From Vasconcelosia minhoensis LEGE 07310 (lineage in GTDB: Bacteria > Cyanobacteriota > Cyanobacteriia > Phormidesmidales > Phormidesmidaceae), in NCBI RefSeq assembly GCF_015207255.1, contig NZ_JADEXG010000023.1, positions 1 through 64,000 of the forward strand: DNA of 64,000 bases. The letters are read 5' to 3'. Below, piece by piece: positions 43,055 to 52,048 of the stretch. Position 1 is the stretch's first letter. Each line of letters starts with the position of its first letter. The notes under the pieces are model-generated. The model was given only the letters and a program-made list of their open reading frames with translations. It did not search any database and was not told the origin of the DNA. Both the position numbers and the translations under genes were made by a program.

Positions 43055-44095
43055 GATCCCAATGACCCTCAGAAAGTAGCCCGCGCCGCAGGGCTGCGCT
43101 ACGTTAGCGACCAACAGCCAGGAATCCAGCGGCAGCCCTGGGGCCAGGGATTTAGCTACATTGACTTGGACGGCAGTCGGATTCAGCCTTCCCCGGAGCG
43201 CGACCGGATCGAAGCCCTGGCGATCCCGCCGAGCTGGCAGGAGGTTTGGATTTGTAAGGATCCTAACGGTCACCTCCAGGCCACTGGGCGAGACCAGAAG
43301 GGTCGCAAGCAGTATCGCTACCATCCCAACTGGCGCCAGTTTCGTTCCCAGCTTAAGTTTAACCGGATGATTCCCTTTGGCCAGACGCTGCCCACCCTGC
43401 GGGAGCAGACCCAGGCCCATGCCCAACAGCGCTCGCTGACCCGCGAAAAAATCGTTGCGACGGTTGTCCAGCTGCTAGACAAAACCCTGATTCGCGTAGT
43501 CAATCCCGAATATGCTAAAAGCAATGGCTCCTTTGGCCTGACGACGCTGCGCGATCGCCATGTCAAAATTGCCAATGGCCGAGTCAAGTTTCACTTCCGG
43601 GGTAAGAGCGGCGTAGAGCACGAGGTAGAGCTCGCCGACCCGCGTCTGGCTAAGGTCGTGAAGCGCTGTAAAGAAATCCCGGGCTATGAGCTCTTTCAAT
43701 ACTTTGATGAAGATGGCGCGCGGCAAACGATTGATTCTGGCGACGTCAACGACTATTTGCATGCCGTTACTGGAGAAGACTTTACCGCCAAAGACTTCCG
43801 CACCTGGGCGGGGACTGTGGTGGCGACAGAAGCGCTGCTGCAGCTCGGGAACTGGGAAAAGGAAACCGACGCGAAGCGCAACGTCACCCAGGCGATCAAA
43901 ATTGCCGCTAGTCGTTTAGGCAACCGTCCCGCTACCTGCCGTAAATACTATGTCCACCCTACAATTCCAGAAACCTACCTGGGTGGAGAGCTGCTGACGT
44001 TAATTGCTAAGACGCTAGACAAGGCTGACCTAGCTAAGATACGGCTAGATCGGCACGAGCATTCGGTGCTCTCGATTCTCAAATTAATAGAATAG
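43055..44095 (+). CDS. Poxvirus-type DNA topoisomerase IB (start codon unclear)
   Basis: The frame matches bacterial topoisomerase IB from about 43055 (DPNDPQKVARAAGLRYVSD) through the N-terminal domain (LAIPPSWQEVWICKDPNGHLQ, ATGRDQKGRKQYRYHP) to the catalytic domain: Arg in GSFGLTTLRDRHV, Lys in HFRGKSGVEHEV, Arg in DFRTWAGTVVA, and nucleophile Tyr in TCRKYYVHPTIPE. It relaxes supercoils by a 3'-phosphotyrosine bond. No ATG, GTG or TTG occurs in frame between the stop at 42983 and TTG 43166, which is 37 codons inside the homologous region. Translation may begin at a rare codon (for example ATA 43004 or CTG 43094), or the start has been lost. Confidence 0.82.
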   Translation, partial: DPNDPQKVARAAGLRYVSDQQPGIQRQPWGQGFSYIDLDGSRIQPSPERDRIEALAIPPSWQEVWICKDPNGHLQATGRDQKGRKQYRYHPNWRQFRSQLKFNRMIPFGQTLPTLREQTQAHAQQRSLTREKIVATVVQLLDKTLIRVVNPEYAKSNGSFGLTTLRDRHVKIANGRVKFHFRGKSGVEHEVELADPRLAKVVKRCKEIPGYELFQYFDEDGARQTIDSGDVNDYLHAVTGEDFTAKDFRTWAGTVVATEALLQLGNWEKETDAKRNVTQAIKIAASRLGNRPATCRKYYVHPTIPETYLGGELLTLIAKTLDKADLAKIRLDRHEHSVLSILKLIE

Positions 44096-44182
44096 GTCGC
44101 TTTCAACCCTGGGATACCTGGTGATTCTTCAAAACATGCTTTAGAATCAGTAGGTTGTCTTGCTTTTTAGCAGTTTAATCCC

Positions 44183-44359
44183 ATGGCGGTTCCCAAGAAG
44201 AAAACATCCAAGTCGAAGCGCAACAAACGCCGGGCGACCTGGAAACACCAGGCAGCAGTCCAAGCTCAGAAAGCGCTGTCGCTCGGCAAATCCGTATTGA
44301 CTAACCGCTCTAATAGCTTCGAATATCCGTCAGACGACGATGAGGATGACGAAGAGTAA
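44183..44359 (+). CDS. rpmF: 50S ribosomal protein L32
   Basis: A 58-codon gene begins [20 protein letters not shown] and continues [17 protein letters not shown], the typical L32 start of the cyanobacterial and plastid form. These lack the zinc-binding cysteines and end in an acidic tail (here SDDDEDDEE). It is monocistronic, 87 bases after topoisomerase IB. A terminator is found about 145 bases downstream. Confidence 0.93.
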   Translation: MAVPKKKTSKSKRNKRRATWKHQAAVQAQKALSLGKSVLTNRSNSFEYPSDDDEDDEE

Positions 44360-44502
44360 GCGGTTGAGCTAGCGCCAGCCTATCGGTTCAACTGGCGAAA
44401 GGTTGGGGTTCAAAAGCTGGGCTTGGGCAGCCCTCTGATTAGAACCCCTATAAATTACGTTAATTAAATTAGCAGTTAAATTAGAAGTCAGACAGGTGAA
44501 TA

Positions 44503-44538
44503 GCGCCCAGATCGTTTCGGACCGGGCGCTGTTTTTTA
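44503..44538 (+). terminator. Rho-independent terminator downstream of rpmF
   Basis: AGCGCCC at 44503-44509 and GGGCGCT at 44525-44531 pair, with inner pairing ATC..GAC partly possible, and TTTTTT follows at 44533-44538. Confidence 0.8.
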
Positions 44539-44602
44539 TCATTAGCCCTAACTGAGTAGGGTCGGCAATTGAGAGCGGCCGGGCGTCACAGTTCAGGCTG
44601 TC

Positions 44603-44959
44603 TCACTGAGCGACGCCTTCAGCAGTGCCAATCGCCGCCTGCTCGGTATCAAAAATTTCAAAAACCGAGTCCATCATGGTGACTTCAAACACCAGCCGGG
44701 CCTCGGGATGGACATTGCAAAGCCGAAAGCTGCCCTTTTCCTTCTCCGCATCCCGCATCCCTGCGACTAGAGAAGTTAGCCCAGAACTGTCAATAAAGTT
44801 AACCTGACTCAGGTTAATTACGATGTGGGGCGTGATGCTGGAGATACATTCTTGCAGCTTCAGACGAAACTGCCAAGCGGTGGTGATATCCAGCCGACCC
44901 GTCGGTGCCAAGATTACAACGTTCTTACTGTCGGGGGTTTTGAGGATTTTCTGCTCCAT
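44603..44959 (-). CDS. STAS-domain anti-sigma factor antagonist
   Basis: From ATG 44959 the 118-residue product is a single STAS domain: VVILAPTGRLDITTAWQFRLKLQECI, HIVINLSQVNFIDSSGLTSLVAGM with the phosphorylatable Ser in Asp57-Ser58-Ser59-Gly60, and GSFRLCNVHPEARLVFEVTMMDSVFEIF. Such proteins bind a serine-kinase anti-sigma factor or act in PP2C/partner-switch circuits. No kinase or phosphatase partner is adjacent. The frame is open upstream to 45046, but the first 29 codons do not resemble the family. A group 2 sigma factor is encoded 9 kb away, and a link is only speculation. Confidence 0.88.
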   Translation of the reverse strand: MEQKILKTPDSKNVVILAPTGRLDITTAWQFRLKLQECISSITPHIVINLSQVNFIDSSGLTSLVAGMRDAEKEKGSFRLCNVHPEARLVFEVTMMDSVFEIFDTEQAAIGTAEGVAQ

Positions 44960-45091
44960 ATCGCCGCGCGCCGTTAGTGAGTACAATAAGTCGGAAAGCG
45001 TTCGCAAGTCTGCCCGCTGAAGAGCAGCTAAGGCTATTCTGCCCAAAATGACTACCAGAGTGGCGCTTTGATTACGTTTTTTTTTGCTGTG

Positions 45092-46120
45092 CTACCGCGA
45101 GCTCGATTTTGAGGCCCAGTCTTGAGGCTGAAGAAAAACATCGTATAGCTCGGCCTCGGGCGTGCCAGGGGTAGGCTGATAGTCATATTCCCAACGCACC
45201 AGCGGCGGCAGAGACATGAGAATGGATTCCGTCCGCCCGTTGGTTTGCAAACCGAAGAGGGTACCGCGATCATAAACCAGGTTGAACTCGACATAGCGAC
45301 CCCGGCGGTAGAGCTGGAAATCGCGTTCGCGCTCACCGTAGGGCGTGGCGCTGCGCTTTTCGACAATGGGCACATAGGCCGGTAGAAAGGCCTCGCCGCA
45401 GCTTTTGACAAAGCTGAATAGCTCCTCCCAGCTCCGCTCGGTGAGCTCGCCCAGGGCTCGACTGTAGTCAGCGGCAGGTCCTTCAGCCTGCTGACCGTGG
45501 TAGAGTTCGCCCCGACCGTTCTGATAGTCGAAGAAAATGCCGCCGACGCCCCGCGGCTCCTGCCGATGCCTGAGGTAAAAGTATTCGTCGCACCACCGCT
45601 TAAAGGCCGGATAGTATTCTGCGTGATGCTGATCGCAGGCCTGCTTCAGCGTTTGATGAAAGTGGATCACATCGGCGGTACAGGTGTAGTAGGGCGTCAG
45701 GTCAATGCCGCCGCCAAACCACCAGACCGGCCCAGCCTCGAAGTAACGATAGTTGAGGTGAACGGTGGGGACGTAGGGATTGCGCGGGTGCAGCACCATC
45801 GAGGTGCCTGTGGCGTAGAAGCCATGGCCCGCTGCCTCAGGCCGCTTCACCAAGATTGAGGGCGGCAGGTTATCGCCCCACACCTCAGAAAAGCCAACGC
45901 CGCCCTGCTCAAAGATTTCGCCCTGCTTCATCACCCGCGATCGGCCGCCGCCGCCCTCGGGGCGCTCCCAGCTGTCTTCCTGAAAACTGCCACTGCCGTC
46001 TAGCGCCTCTAGCCGTCGGCAAATCTGATCTTGCAGCTGTTTGAAAGCCTGGCTCACTCGCTGGCGAGAGTCGTGAGGAGGATGAAGGGCATTGATGGCC
46101 TGGGGCGCGGAAGAAGTCAT
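45092..46120 (-). CDS. hemF: Oxygen-dependent coproporphyrinogen III oxidase
   Basis: The 342-residue enzyme converts coproporphyrinogen III to protoporphyrinogen IX for haem and chlorophyll. It contains the HemF landmarks: [78 protein letters not shown], and [32 protein letters not shown]. Catalytic and dimer residues (the four His and the Asp of IDLTPYY) are visible. It is cytosolic and homodimeric. Length is standard. It is followed at 46 bases by the STAS frame on the same strand. Confidence 0.96.
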   Translation of the reverse strand: MTSSAPQAINALHPPHDSRQRVSQAFKQLQDQICRRLEALDGSGSFQEDSWERPEGGGGRSRVMKQGEIFEQGGVGFSEVWGDNLPPSILVKRPEAAGHGFYATGTSMVLHPRNPYVPTVHLNYRYFEAGPVWWFGGGIDLTPYYTCTADVIHFHQTLKQACDQHHAEYYPAFKRWCDEYFYLRHRQEPRGVGGIFFDYQNGRGELYHGQQAEGPAADYSRALGELTERSWEELFSFVKSCGEAFLPAYVPIVEKRSATPYGERERDFQLYRRGRYVEFNLVYDRGTLFGLQTNGRTESILMSLPPLVRWEYDYQPTPGTPEAELYDVFLQPQDWASKSSSR

Positions 46121-46187
46121 AGAGGACAGGTTGATACAGACTTAAATCAGCTTAAAATAAGTTCACAGTCTGCTCAATTTTAACAGA

Positions 46188-46265
46188 CTGGCTTAGGGGG
46201 CTGGCTTAGGGGGCTGGCTTGGCTAGTCCCTCTGGTTGGACCCGCTATTGGTTGGACCCGCTATT
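46188..46265. repeat. Two adjacent short tandem repeats upstream of hemF
   Basis: CTGGCTTAGGGGG occurs at 46188-46200 and 46201-46213, with a partial third copy (CTGGCTTGG). Then GGTTGGACCCGCTATT occurs twice without gap at 46234-46249 and 46250-46265. Two unrelated unit sequences duplicated side by side point to a local duplication tendency. The rest of the 280-base spacer holds no gene that I can see. Confidence 0.85.
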
Positions 46266-46398
46266 TGACCAACTGTGAAGTTAGTTAAGATCCAAACACA
46301 ATTTGCGGCCGTTTGCCCCATGCTTGAAACAGACTGTGACATTCGTTGACAAAATCAAAATTACTAATTAATCCCCGTATTTTTAACCGCGATCGCGT

Positions 46399-46998
46399 AT
46401 GTTTACGACCTGTTTTAGATGGATCTGGGGCACCGTCTGGCATCCGGCCTCTCCAGCCCCGGTCAGCGTCAAACGGACGCTAGAGCGAACTTACCAGGTG
46501 GTTAGTACAGCATCGGTAGAAACCCTGTGGCAGACCGTAACCAACCTAGCTGAGATGGCGTCGTGGCATCCGCTGATTACGGCCACCAACGCCCCCAATG
46601 GGCTCAAGGCTAAGCCAGGGCTAATCTATCGCGTCTTCACCCGCTGGCTGCCCGTACCGGTCAAGATCTTCGTCGAGCGCGTCCTGCCTGGCGAGCTGCT
46701 GAGCGTCCGTATCTTTCCCGTACCAGGGCTGGAGGAGCGGGTGATCTACCGAATTGAGTCTACCGTCTGGGGTACCCAGGTCTCCTACTCGGTCACCCTG
46801 CGGGGCTGGCTTTCGCCCTTTGCCTGGTCTCTGCTCAAGCCCTATGCGGCCCAGGTCGCAGCGGCGTTAGCGGCGGCGGCGGAAGAGAGCACCCGGCCTA
46901 CGCTGACAGGCACCCGAAAACTGCCCTATCAAGACCTCCTGAGCCTAATGATGGTAATGAGCGGTGGGCTAGCCGTGCTGCAAATCCGTAATTCGTAG
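46399..46998 (+). CDS. SRPBCC (START-like) family protein
   Basis: The 199-residue protein reads as a polyketide cyclase/dehydrase-type lipid-binding fold: LERTYQVVSTASVETLWQTVTNLAEMASWHPLI, TRWLPVPVKIFVERVLPGELLSVRIFPVPGLEERVIYRIE and TQVSYSVTLRGWLSPFAWSLLKPYA. The C-terminus has an extra helix (LLSLMMVMSGGLAVL) that might touch the membrane. Ligand and reaction are unknown. It is preceded by a HIP1 site and lies about 100 bases before mrp on the same strand. Confidence 0.78.
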   Translation: MFTTCFRWIWGTVWHPASPAPVSVKRTLERTYQVVSTASVETLWQTVTNLAEMASWHPLITATNAPNGLKAKPGLIYRVFTRWLPVPVKIFVERVLPGELLSVRIFPVPGLEERVIYRIESTVWGTQVSYSVTLRGWLSPFAWSLLKPYAAQVAAALAAAAEESTRPTLTGTRKLPYQDLLSLMMVMSGGLAVLQIRNS

Positions 46999-47097
46999 GG
47001 GTGGGCCGCCGGTCGAACCCGTAGGCGTTAAGATCTTTAGAGCATTGAAAACCCATGTTACAGACATCGCCCTGAGCAGTAGGGCCATGAAAAAATA

Positions 47098-48168
47098 ATG
47101 ACGAAGACATTGGATACGGCCTCTGTTCTAGAGGTACTCAAGCCCGTCCAGGATCCAGAATTGCAGCAGAGCCTGGTCGCGCTCAATATGATCCGCAACG
47201 TGACGGTGGAGCGAGGCGAGGTTAGCTTTACGCTGGTGCTGACGACCCCAGCCTGCCCGCTGCGGGAGTTCATCGTCGAAGACTGTGAAAAAGCGGTGCG
47301 CACTCTGCCGGGGGTCGAGTCGGTTTCGGTAGACGTAACGGCGGAGACGCCGCAGCAAAAGTCGCTGCCTAACCGCACCGGCATCGCTGGCGTGAAAAAC
47401 ATCCTGGCGGTCTCCAGCGGTAAGGGCGGCGTTGGCAAAAGCACCGTCGCGATCAACCTGGCCGTAGCGCTGGCCCAGTCAGGAGCAGCTGTCGGCCTGA
47501 TCGACGCCGACATCTATGGCCCCAACGCGCCGCTGATGATGGGCCTCAGCGAGGCTGGCGTCACCGTGCGGCAGGGCGAGCAGGGCGAGGAGTTAGAGCC
47601 GGCTTTTAACCACGGCGTCAGGATGGTGTCGATGGGTTTTTTGATCGACCGGGATCAGCCGGTGATCTGGCGCGGTCCGATGCTAAACGGCGTGATCCGT
47701 CAGTTTCTCTATCAGGTGCAGTGGGGCGAGCTAGATTACCTCGTCGTGGACATGCCGCCGGGGACCGGCGATGCTCAGCTGACCCTGGCCCAGGCCGTGC
47801 CAATGGCAGGGGTCGTGATCGTCACGACCCCTCAGGAAGTGGCTCTGGGCGACGCCCGCCGCGGCCTGAAGATGTTTGAGCAGCTGCAAGTGCCGGTGCT
47901 GGGGCTGGTCGAAAATATGAGCTACTTCATCCCGCCGGATAGGCCGGAGCAGCGATACGACCTGTTTGGTTCGGGCGGTGGGGAGCGAGCGGCGGCTGAG
48001 CTGGGCGTGCCGCTGCTGGGGACAGTGCCGCTAGAGATGCCGGTGCGGGAAGGCGGCGATCGCGGTTGGCCAATTGTCATTAGCCAACCCGACTCGGCTT
48101 CCGCCCAGGCGCTGACCCAGATTGCCCAGCAGGTTGCCGCCCGAATTTCGGTCGCGGCCCTGACCTAG
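47098..48168 (+). CDS. mrp: Mrp/ApbC iron-sulphur cluster carrier ATPase
   Basis: The 356-residue protein joins an N-terminal DUF59/MIP18 domain (VLEVLKPVQDPELQQSLVALNMIRNV, TPACPLREFIVEDCEKAV with a conserved Cys) to a P-loop ATPase: SSGKGGVGKSTVAINLA, LIDADIYGPNAPLMMG, LDYLVVDMPPGTGDAQLTLAQ. It delivers Fe-S clusters. The CxxC motif usual in the C-terminal half is replaced by IPPD (NMSYFIPPDRPEQRYDLFG), so cluster binding there would need other ligands. It is followed closely by a RodA gene. The start ATG 47098 is well placed. Confidence 0.92.
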   Translation: MTKTLDTASVLEVLKPVQDPELQQSLVALNMIRNVTVERGEVSFTLVLTTPACPLREFIVEDCEKAVRTLPGVESVSVDVTAETPQQKSLPNRTGIAGVKNILAVSSGKGGVGKSTVAINLAVALAQSGAAVGLIDADIYGPNAPLMMGLSEAGVTVRQGEQGEELEPAFNHGVRMVSMGFLIDRDQPVIWRGPMLNGVIRQFLYQVQWGELDYLVVDMPPGTGDAQLTLAQAVPMAGVVIVTTPQEVALGDARRGLKMFEQLQVPVLGLVENMSYFIPPDRPEQRYDLFGSGGGERAAAELGVPLLGTVPLEMPVREGGDRGWPIVISQPDSASAQALTQIAQQVAARISVAALT

Positions 48169-48204
48169 CCGCTCCTGACCTGCCTTTACGATTTGCCTAC
48201 TGCT

Positions 48205-49485
48205 ATGTTTTCTCGCTCTCGACCGAGCTATGCTATGCCGCGACCGTCCCTGCGCAAGCGTTGGCGAGGGCTGTTTCAGGGCTGGCAATCGCTTGACTGG
48301 CTGCTGCTGCTGCTGCCGGTCGCCGTTACCATCTTCGGCAGCGTCGTCATCGGCAGCACTCAGCGTCATAATGGCGATCCGGGCTTTGCAATCAATCATC
48401 TGATATTGGGCGGGCTGAGTCTGCCGATTACGCTGTGGATTGCTCGCTGCCGCTATAGGATTTTCTTTCAATGGCGCTGGGTGATCTACGCGGTCACTAA
48501 TCTATCGCTGATTGCGGTTATGGTCATGGGAACTAGCGGGCTCGGAGCGCAGCGCTGGATTCCGATCGCGGGCTTCAACGTGCAGCCGTCTGAATTTGCC
48601 AAGCTGGGGCTGATTATTACGCTGGCGGCAACGCTCAAAGATCGCGATGGCTCGACTTTGCCGGGCCTGTGCAAGGCTCTGGCGATTACGGCAGTGCCCT
48701 GGGCACTGGTCTTTCTTCAGCCTGATTTGGGGACATCCCTCGTGTTTGGGGCGATTACCCTGGGAATGCTCTATTGGAGTAATACCAACCCCGGCTGGCT
48801 AGTGCTGATGATGTCACCGCTAGTTGCTGCCATCCTGTTTCATCTTTCGCTGCCGACCTGGATGGCCTGGGTAGGGCTGATGGGGCTAGTGGCCTGGAGG
48901 ACTCTGCCCTGGCCGCTCTTTAGCACGGTGGCTGCGGTCGGAGTCAACTTGGTTGCGGGTCAGTTAGGCAATCTGCTCTGGGGTCTGCTGAAGGACTATC
49001 AAAAGGACCGGCTGATTCTTTTTCTTGATCCAGACAAGGATCCCCTGGGCGGGGGCTATCATCTGATTCAATCGCGGATTGCTATTGGGGCCGGCGAACT
49101 ATGGGGACGGGGCCTGTATCAGGGCACCCAGACGCAGCTCAGCTTTATCCCAGAGCAGCATACGGACTTTATCTTTTCCGCTGTGGGCGAAGAGCTGGGA
49201 TTTATCGGCGCAATCGGGCTACTCACTGCTTTTTGGCTGATCTGTCTGCGGCTGATTGCGATTGCCCAGCGGGCTCAGGATAACTTTGGCTCGCTGCTGG
49301 CCATAGGCGTGCTGTCGATGATTGTCTTTCAGGTCGTGGTGAATATCTGCATGACGATTGGCCTAGCGCCGGTGACCGGCATTCCCTTGCCCTGGATGAG
49401 CTACGGCCGCTCGGCCCTGCTGACTAACTTCATCGCCCTTGGGCTGGTCGAGTCGGTGGCCAATCATCGGCCGCGCCGCCGATAG
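48205..49485 (+). CDS. rodA: RodA/FtsW-family (SEDS) peptidoglycan polymerase
   Basis: The SEDS glycosyltransferase has about ten membrane helices with the family motifs GAQRWIPIAGFNVQPSEFAKLGLI, FLQPDLGTSLVFG, GGYHLIQSRIAIGAGELWGRG, FIPEQHTDFIFSAVGEELGF and GLAPVTGIPLPWMSYGRSALLTNFIALGL. The WIxxxGFNxQPSEF and PxTGxPLPxxSYG patterns suit RodA, which extends the side wall with a PBP2. I prefer ATG 48205. A TTG four codons earlier is also open. It follows mrp after about 35 bases and is likely co-transcribed. No mreBCD genes are nearby. Confidence 0.9.
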   Translation: MFSRSRPSYAMPRPSLRKRWRGLFQGWQSLDWLLLLLPVAVTIFGSVVIGSTQRHNGDPGFAINHLILGGLSLPITLWIARCRYRIFFQWRWVIYAVTNLSLIAVMVMGTSGLGAQRWIPIAGFNVQPSEFAKLGLIITLAATLKDRDGSTLPGLCKALAITAVPWALVFLQPDLGTSLVFGAITLGMLYWSNTNPGWLVLMMSPLVAAILFHLSLPTWMAWVGLMGLVAWRTLPWPLFSTVAAVGVNLVAGQLGNLLWGLLKDYQKDRLILFLDPDKDPLGGGYHLIQSRIAIGAGELWGRGLYQGTQTQLSFIPEQHTDFIFSAVGEELGFIGAIGLLTAFWLICLRLIAIAQRAQDNFGSLLAIGVLSMIVFQVVVNICMTIGLAPVTGIPLPWMSYGRSALLTNFIALGLVESVANHRPRRR

Positions 49486-49532
49486 TCGCGCCGCCGGTCG
49501 CGCCGCCAAGGTTGAGCGGAGTCAGTGGCGAG

Positions 49533-50666
49533 CTAAAAATCGACCCCCCGCTTCAGCTCGACCCCTCGCTCAGCGTAGTGCTTATGGCAGAACACCTCGG
49601 AATGGGCGCTGGCCAGCTGAAAATAGGCGGGCGGATTTTTGCAGCGCCCGGTAATAATCACCTCTGTCCCCTTGGGCTTGCGCAGCAGGGCCTGAATAAT
49701 CGGCTCCTCGGGCAGCAGCTCTAGGTCTACGGTGGGATTGAGCTCGTCCAGAATAATCGTTTTGTAAAGCCCCGAGGCGATCGCGGTGCCGGCAATTTCC
49801 CAGCCACGCTCAGCTTCGACGTAGTCAATTGGCTGCTGCTGTCCCCGCCAGACGATGGCGTCGCGGCCGCAGCGCTGATGGTCCACTAGATGGGGATAGA
49901 TCTTGCGCAGGGCCGCGATCGCGGCATCTTCGGTATAGCCTTGCCCGCCCTTCAGCCACTGCACAATCATTACCCGATGGGACTGATCCTGGCTGATGCC
50001 TCGCCCAATGGCCTGTAGCGCTTTACCCAGGGCACTGGTCGATTTACCTTTGCCGTCGCCCGTGTAGATTTCGATCCCCTCAATGCCGGGCACCTCTGGT
50101 GTATCGTAAATCTGCGGCTTCATTTCGGAATGCAGGTCGGCAATTTCGACCAGCCCAGTCGGTGCGCCGCGGCCGGTAGCGATAATTTCTAGCGAATCGG
50201 GTTTTCGCTTCAGGGTTTGAACCACATCGTCAATTGGCAGCAGGCCCAGGTCGAGCACCGGATTGATTTCATCCAGCACCACAACGGAATAGAGGCCAGA
50301 CGCGATCGCGCCCTTGGCCACGTCCCAGCCGCGCTGAGCCTCCTGCTGGTCAAACCGGGTGATCTCTTCCGGGCCAAAAAACTCGGCTCGTCCCGTCCGC
50401 ACCTGGTCGATTAGGTGCGGAAAGCCGCGCTGTAGCGCCTCAATGGCGGCATCCTCATCGTAGGTGCGGCCCGGTCCCTTGAGAAACCGCAGCAGCAGCA
50501 CCCGGCTTTCCATAAATCGCTGAATGCCCAGCCCAATCGAGCGCAGCACCACGCCCAGCGCCACCTGTGACTTGCCCTTGCCTTCCCCATCATAAATGTG
50601 GATCTGGCCGGCTAGGCGCTCTGAGGTTTGCTGCGCGGTGCGAATACCAATACCAGTTCGGGCCAT
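49533..50666 (-). CDS. Tandem CobO-type P-loop protein (two cob(I)yrinate adenosyltransferase domains)
   Basis: About 377 residues from ATG 50666 (MARTGIGIRTAQQT). Two homologous CobA/CobO domains are fused: the first has GQIHIYDGEGKGKSQVALG and SGLYSVVVLDEINPVLDLGLLP, the second GIEIYTGDGKGKSTSALGKA and SGLYKTIILDELNPTVDLELLP. Each has its own Walker A (GEGKGKSQ, GDGKGKST) and Walker B (VVLDEIN, IILDELN). Only the second keeps the canonical KST threonine. CobO adenosylates cob(I)alamin precursors as a dimer, so the fusion may be an intramolecular dimer with one altered site. No other cobalamin gene is adjacent. A longer frame to 50759 lacks homology. Confidence 0.85.
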   Translation of the reverse strand: MARTGIGIRTAQQTSERLAGQIHIYDGEGKGKSQVALGVVLRSIGLGIQRFMESRVLLLRFLKGPGRTYDEDAAIEALQRGFPHLIDQVRTGRAEFFGPEEITRFDQQEAQRGWDVAKGAIASGLYSVVVLDEINPVLDLGLLPIDDVVQTLKRKPDSLEIIATGRGAPTGLVEIADLHSEMKPQIYDTPEVPGIEGIEIYTGDGKGKSTSALGKALQAIGRGISQDQSHRVMIVQWLKGGQGYTEDAAIAALRKIYPHLVDHQRCGRDAIVWRGQQQPIDYVEAERGWEIAGTAIASGLYKTIILDELNPTVDLELLPEEPIIQALLRKPKGTEVIITGRCKNPPAYFQLASAHSEVFCHKHYAERGVELKRGVDF

Positions 50667-50827
50667 AGGGTAAAGCAGACAATTGGGACATCCTGATTTT
50701 AGCAACAGGCATAACGCCTCAGCGTCGGGTCGCTCCAGTCGCCAAAGCCCTGCTTTCAACAGCAGCGGCGACGATGAATCGAGCCGCTAAGCGGGCTGGG
50801 GAATACTGACCATTTTTGGCGGCCTGG

Positions 50828-52048
50828 CTAATCGCTCACGTCTGTAAGCCGCAGCACCAGCAGCTCGGTTTGGCCATCCTGCTCAAAATTGTTATCGCTC
50901 ACCAGGATCAGGCTCTGGCTGCCGTCGGATAGCCGCGGCCCCAGGGTCATGCCTTCAAAGTTATCGAGCGGTCGATCTAGGTCGGAGAAGTTGAGCAGCA
51001 GCTGCTTTTGAATTGGGTTGATGCTGTCGAGTGAGCCTTTGAGCGTCGCGATCGCGCTAATATCAGTGGCGCCGCCGGTGGCGAGCTGGTACAGCTTGAT
51101 CGAGAACTCCTGGAGCCCAAATGCCCGCTCCAGTCCGAGAAAATGGCCGCTCTGGTCCACGACCAAGATTTCGGAGAGGCCGTTGAGCACGGCCCCCGAC
51201 GGCGCGAAATCCATCGGGTAGAGGTGCTCAGAGAGTAGAGTGGACTGGTACTGGTCAACGTAATAGTGGAGGAAGCGATTTTTCAGCGGAATGTCGGGTT
51301 CGGGATCGAGGTCTTGTAGCAGCGGTGCTTCCGTCGCGACAAACAGGCGATAGGGTTCAAACAGGCCGCTGGCGCCAGAGGAGGCGTTGATCGCCAGCGC
51401 TTCAAAGCTGAGATTTTCTTGGACGCCCTTCGTTTGGCCAGCATTTGGCCCATCGTCGCGGTCGGGTAGATAGCGATCTGGAATCTGAAACTGCCGCTGC
51501 AGCTGGCCGATCTCCAAGTCATATTCCCCAATCAGCGGCTCGGTATTGGCGGCGGCAGAGCCTTCGCTGGCGATTAGCAGCGTCCGCAGCGGCGTCAGCG
51601 CTATTCCTTCGGGATCGAGCTGGTCGGCCTCGTAGGGATTGCCTTGAGCATCTTTGAGCAGGGTAACCGACTCGATTTCAACCGAGCCTATGCGGGGTCG
51701 CTGGGGCTCGGTCGCGTCAAACTCCACCCGAAGGACGTAAAAGCGAGGTGGGCCAAAGCGGCCGCGGTCATCGGAGAGGGCATAGTAGCGATCGCGCTGG
51801 ATATCATAGGTGATTGCTGACAGCCCGCCCACCGGCACACCGTCCAAAGCTGATGAGGATAGCGCATAGGTATCGACAAAGTCGGCAGATAGACTCAGAA
51901 ACAGTCGGTCTTCGGCCCTGACCCGCGGAATGGCACAGCCGCTCAGAAAAAGCAGCGCCGCTAGGCAGCAGCCGATCAGGCCCCGAGGCCAGTACCGGGG
52001 TAAATTGGGCAAATATTGAAGCCGCTTAAAATTGAGGATCGTGCTCAT
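50828..52048 (-). CDS. Phytase-like (esterase-like activity) lipoprotein
   Basis: The protein has a lipoprotein signal (LIGCCLAALLFLSGCA, lipobox LSGC) and a beta-propeller of the esterase-like/phytase-like family: VGGLSAITYDIQRDRYYALSDDRGRFGPPRFYVL, NPYEADQLDPEGIALTPLRTLLIASEGS and DNFEGMTLGPRLSDGSQSLILVSDNN. The family contains predicted secreted phosphoesterases. It should sit in the periplasm, attached to a membrane. ATG 52048 (MSTILNFK) or 52066 may be used; both overlap the end of the upstream cNMP-binding gene, so the two are coupled. Phosphate scavenging is possible but unproven. Confidence 0.82.
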   Translation of the reverse strand: MSTILNFKRLQYLPNLPRYWPRGLIGCCLAALLFLSGCAIPRVRAEDRLFLSLSADFVDTYALSSSALDGVPVGGLSAITYDIQRDRYYALSDDRGRFGPPRFYVLRVEFDATEPQRPRIGSVEIESVTLLKDAQGNPYEADQLDPEGIALTPLRTLLIASEGSAAANTEPLIGEYDLEIGQLQRQFQIPDRYLPDRDDGPNAGQTKGVQENLSFEALAINASSGASGLFEPYRLFVATEAPLLQDLDPEPDIPLKNRFLHYYVDQYQSTLLSEHLYPMDFAPSGAVLNGLSEILVVDQSGHFLGLERAFGLQEFSIKLYQLATGGATDISAIATLKGSLDSINPIQKQLLLNFSDLDRPLDNFEGMTLGPRLSDGSQSLILVSDNNFEQDGQTELLVLRLTDVSD

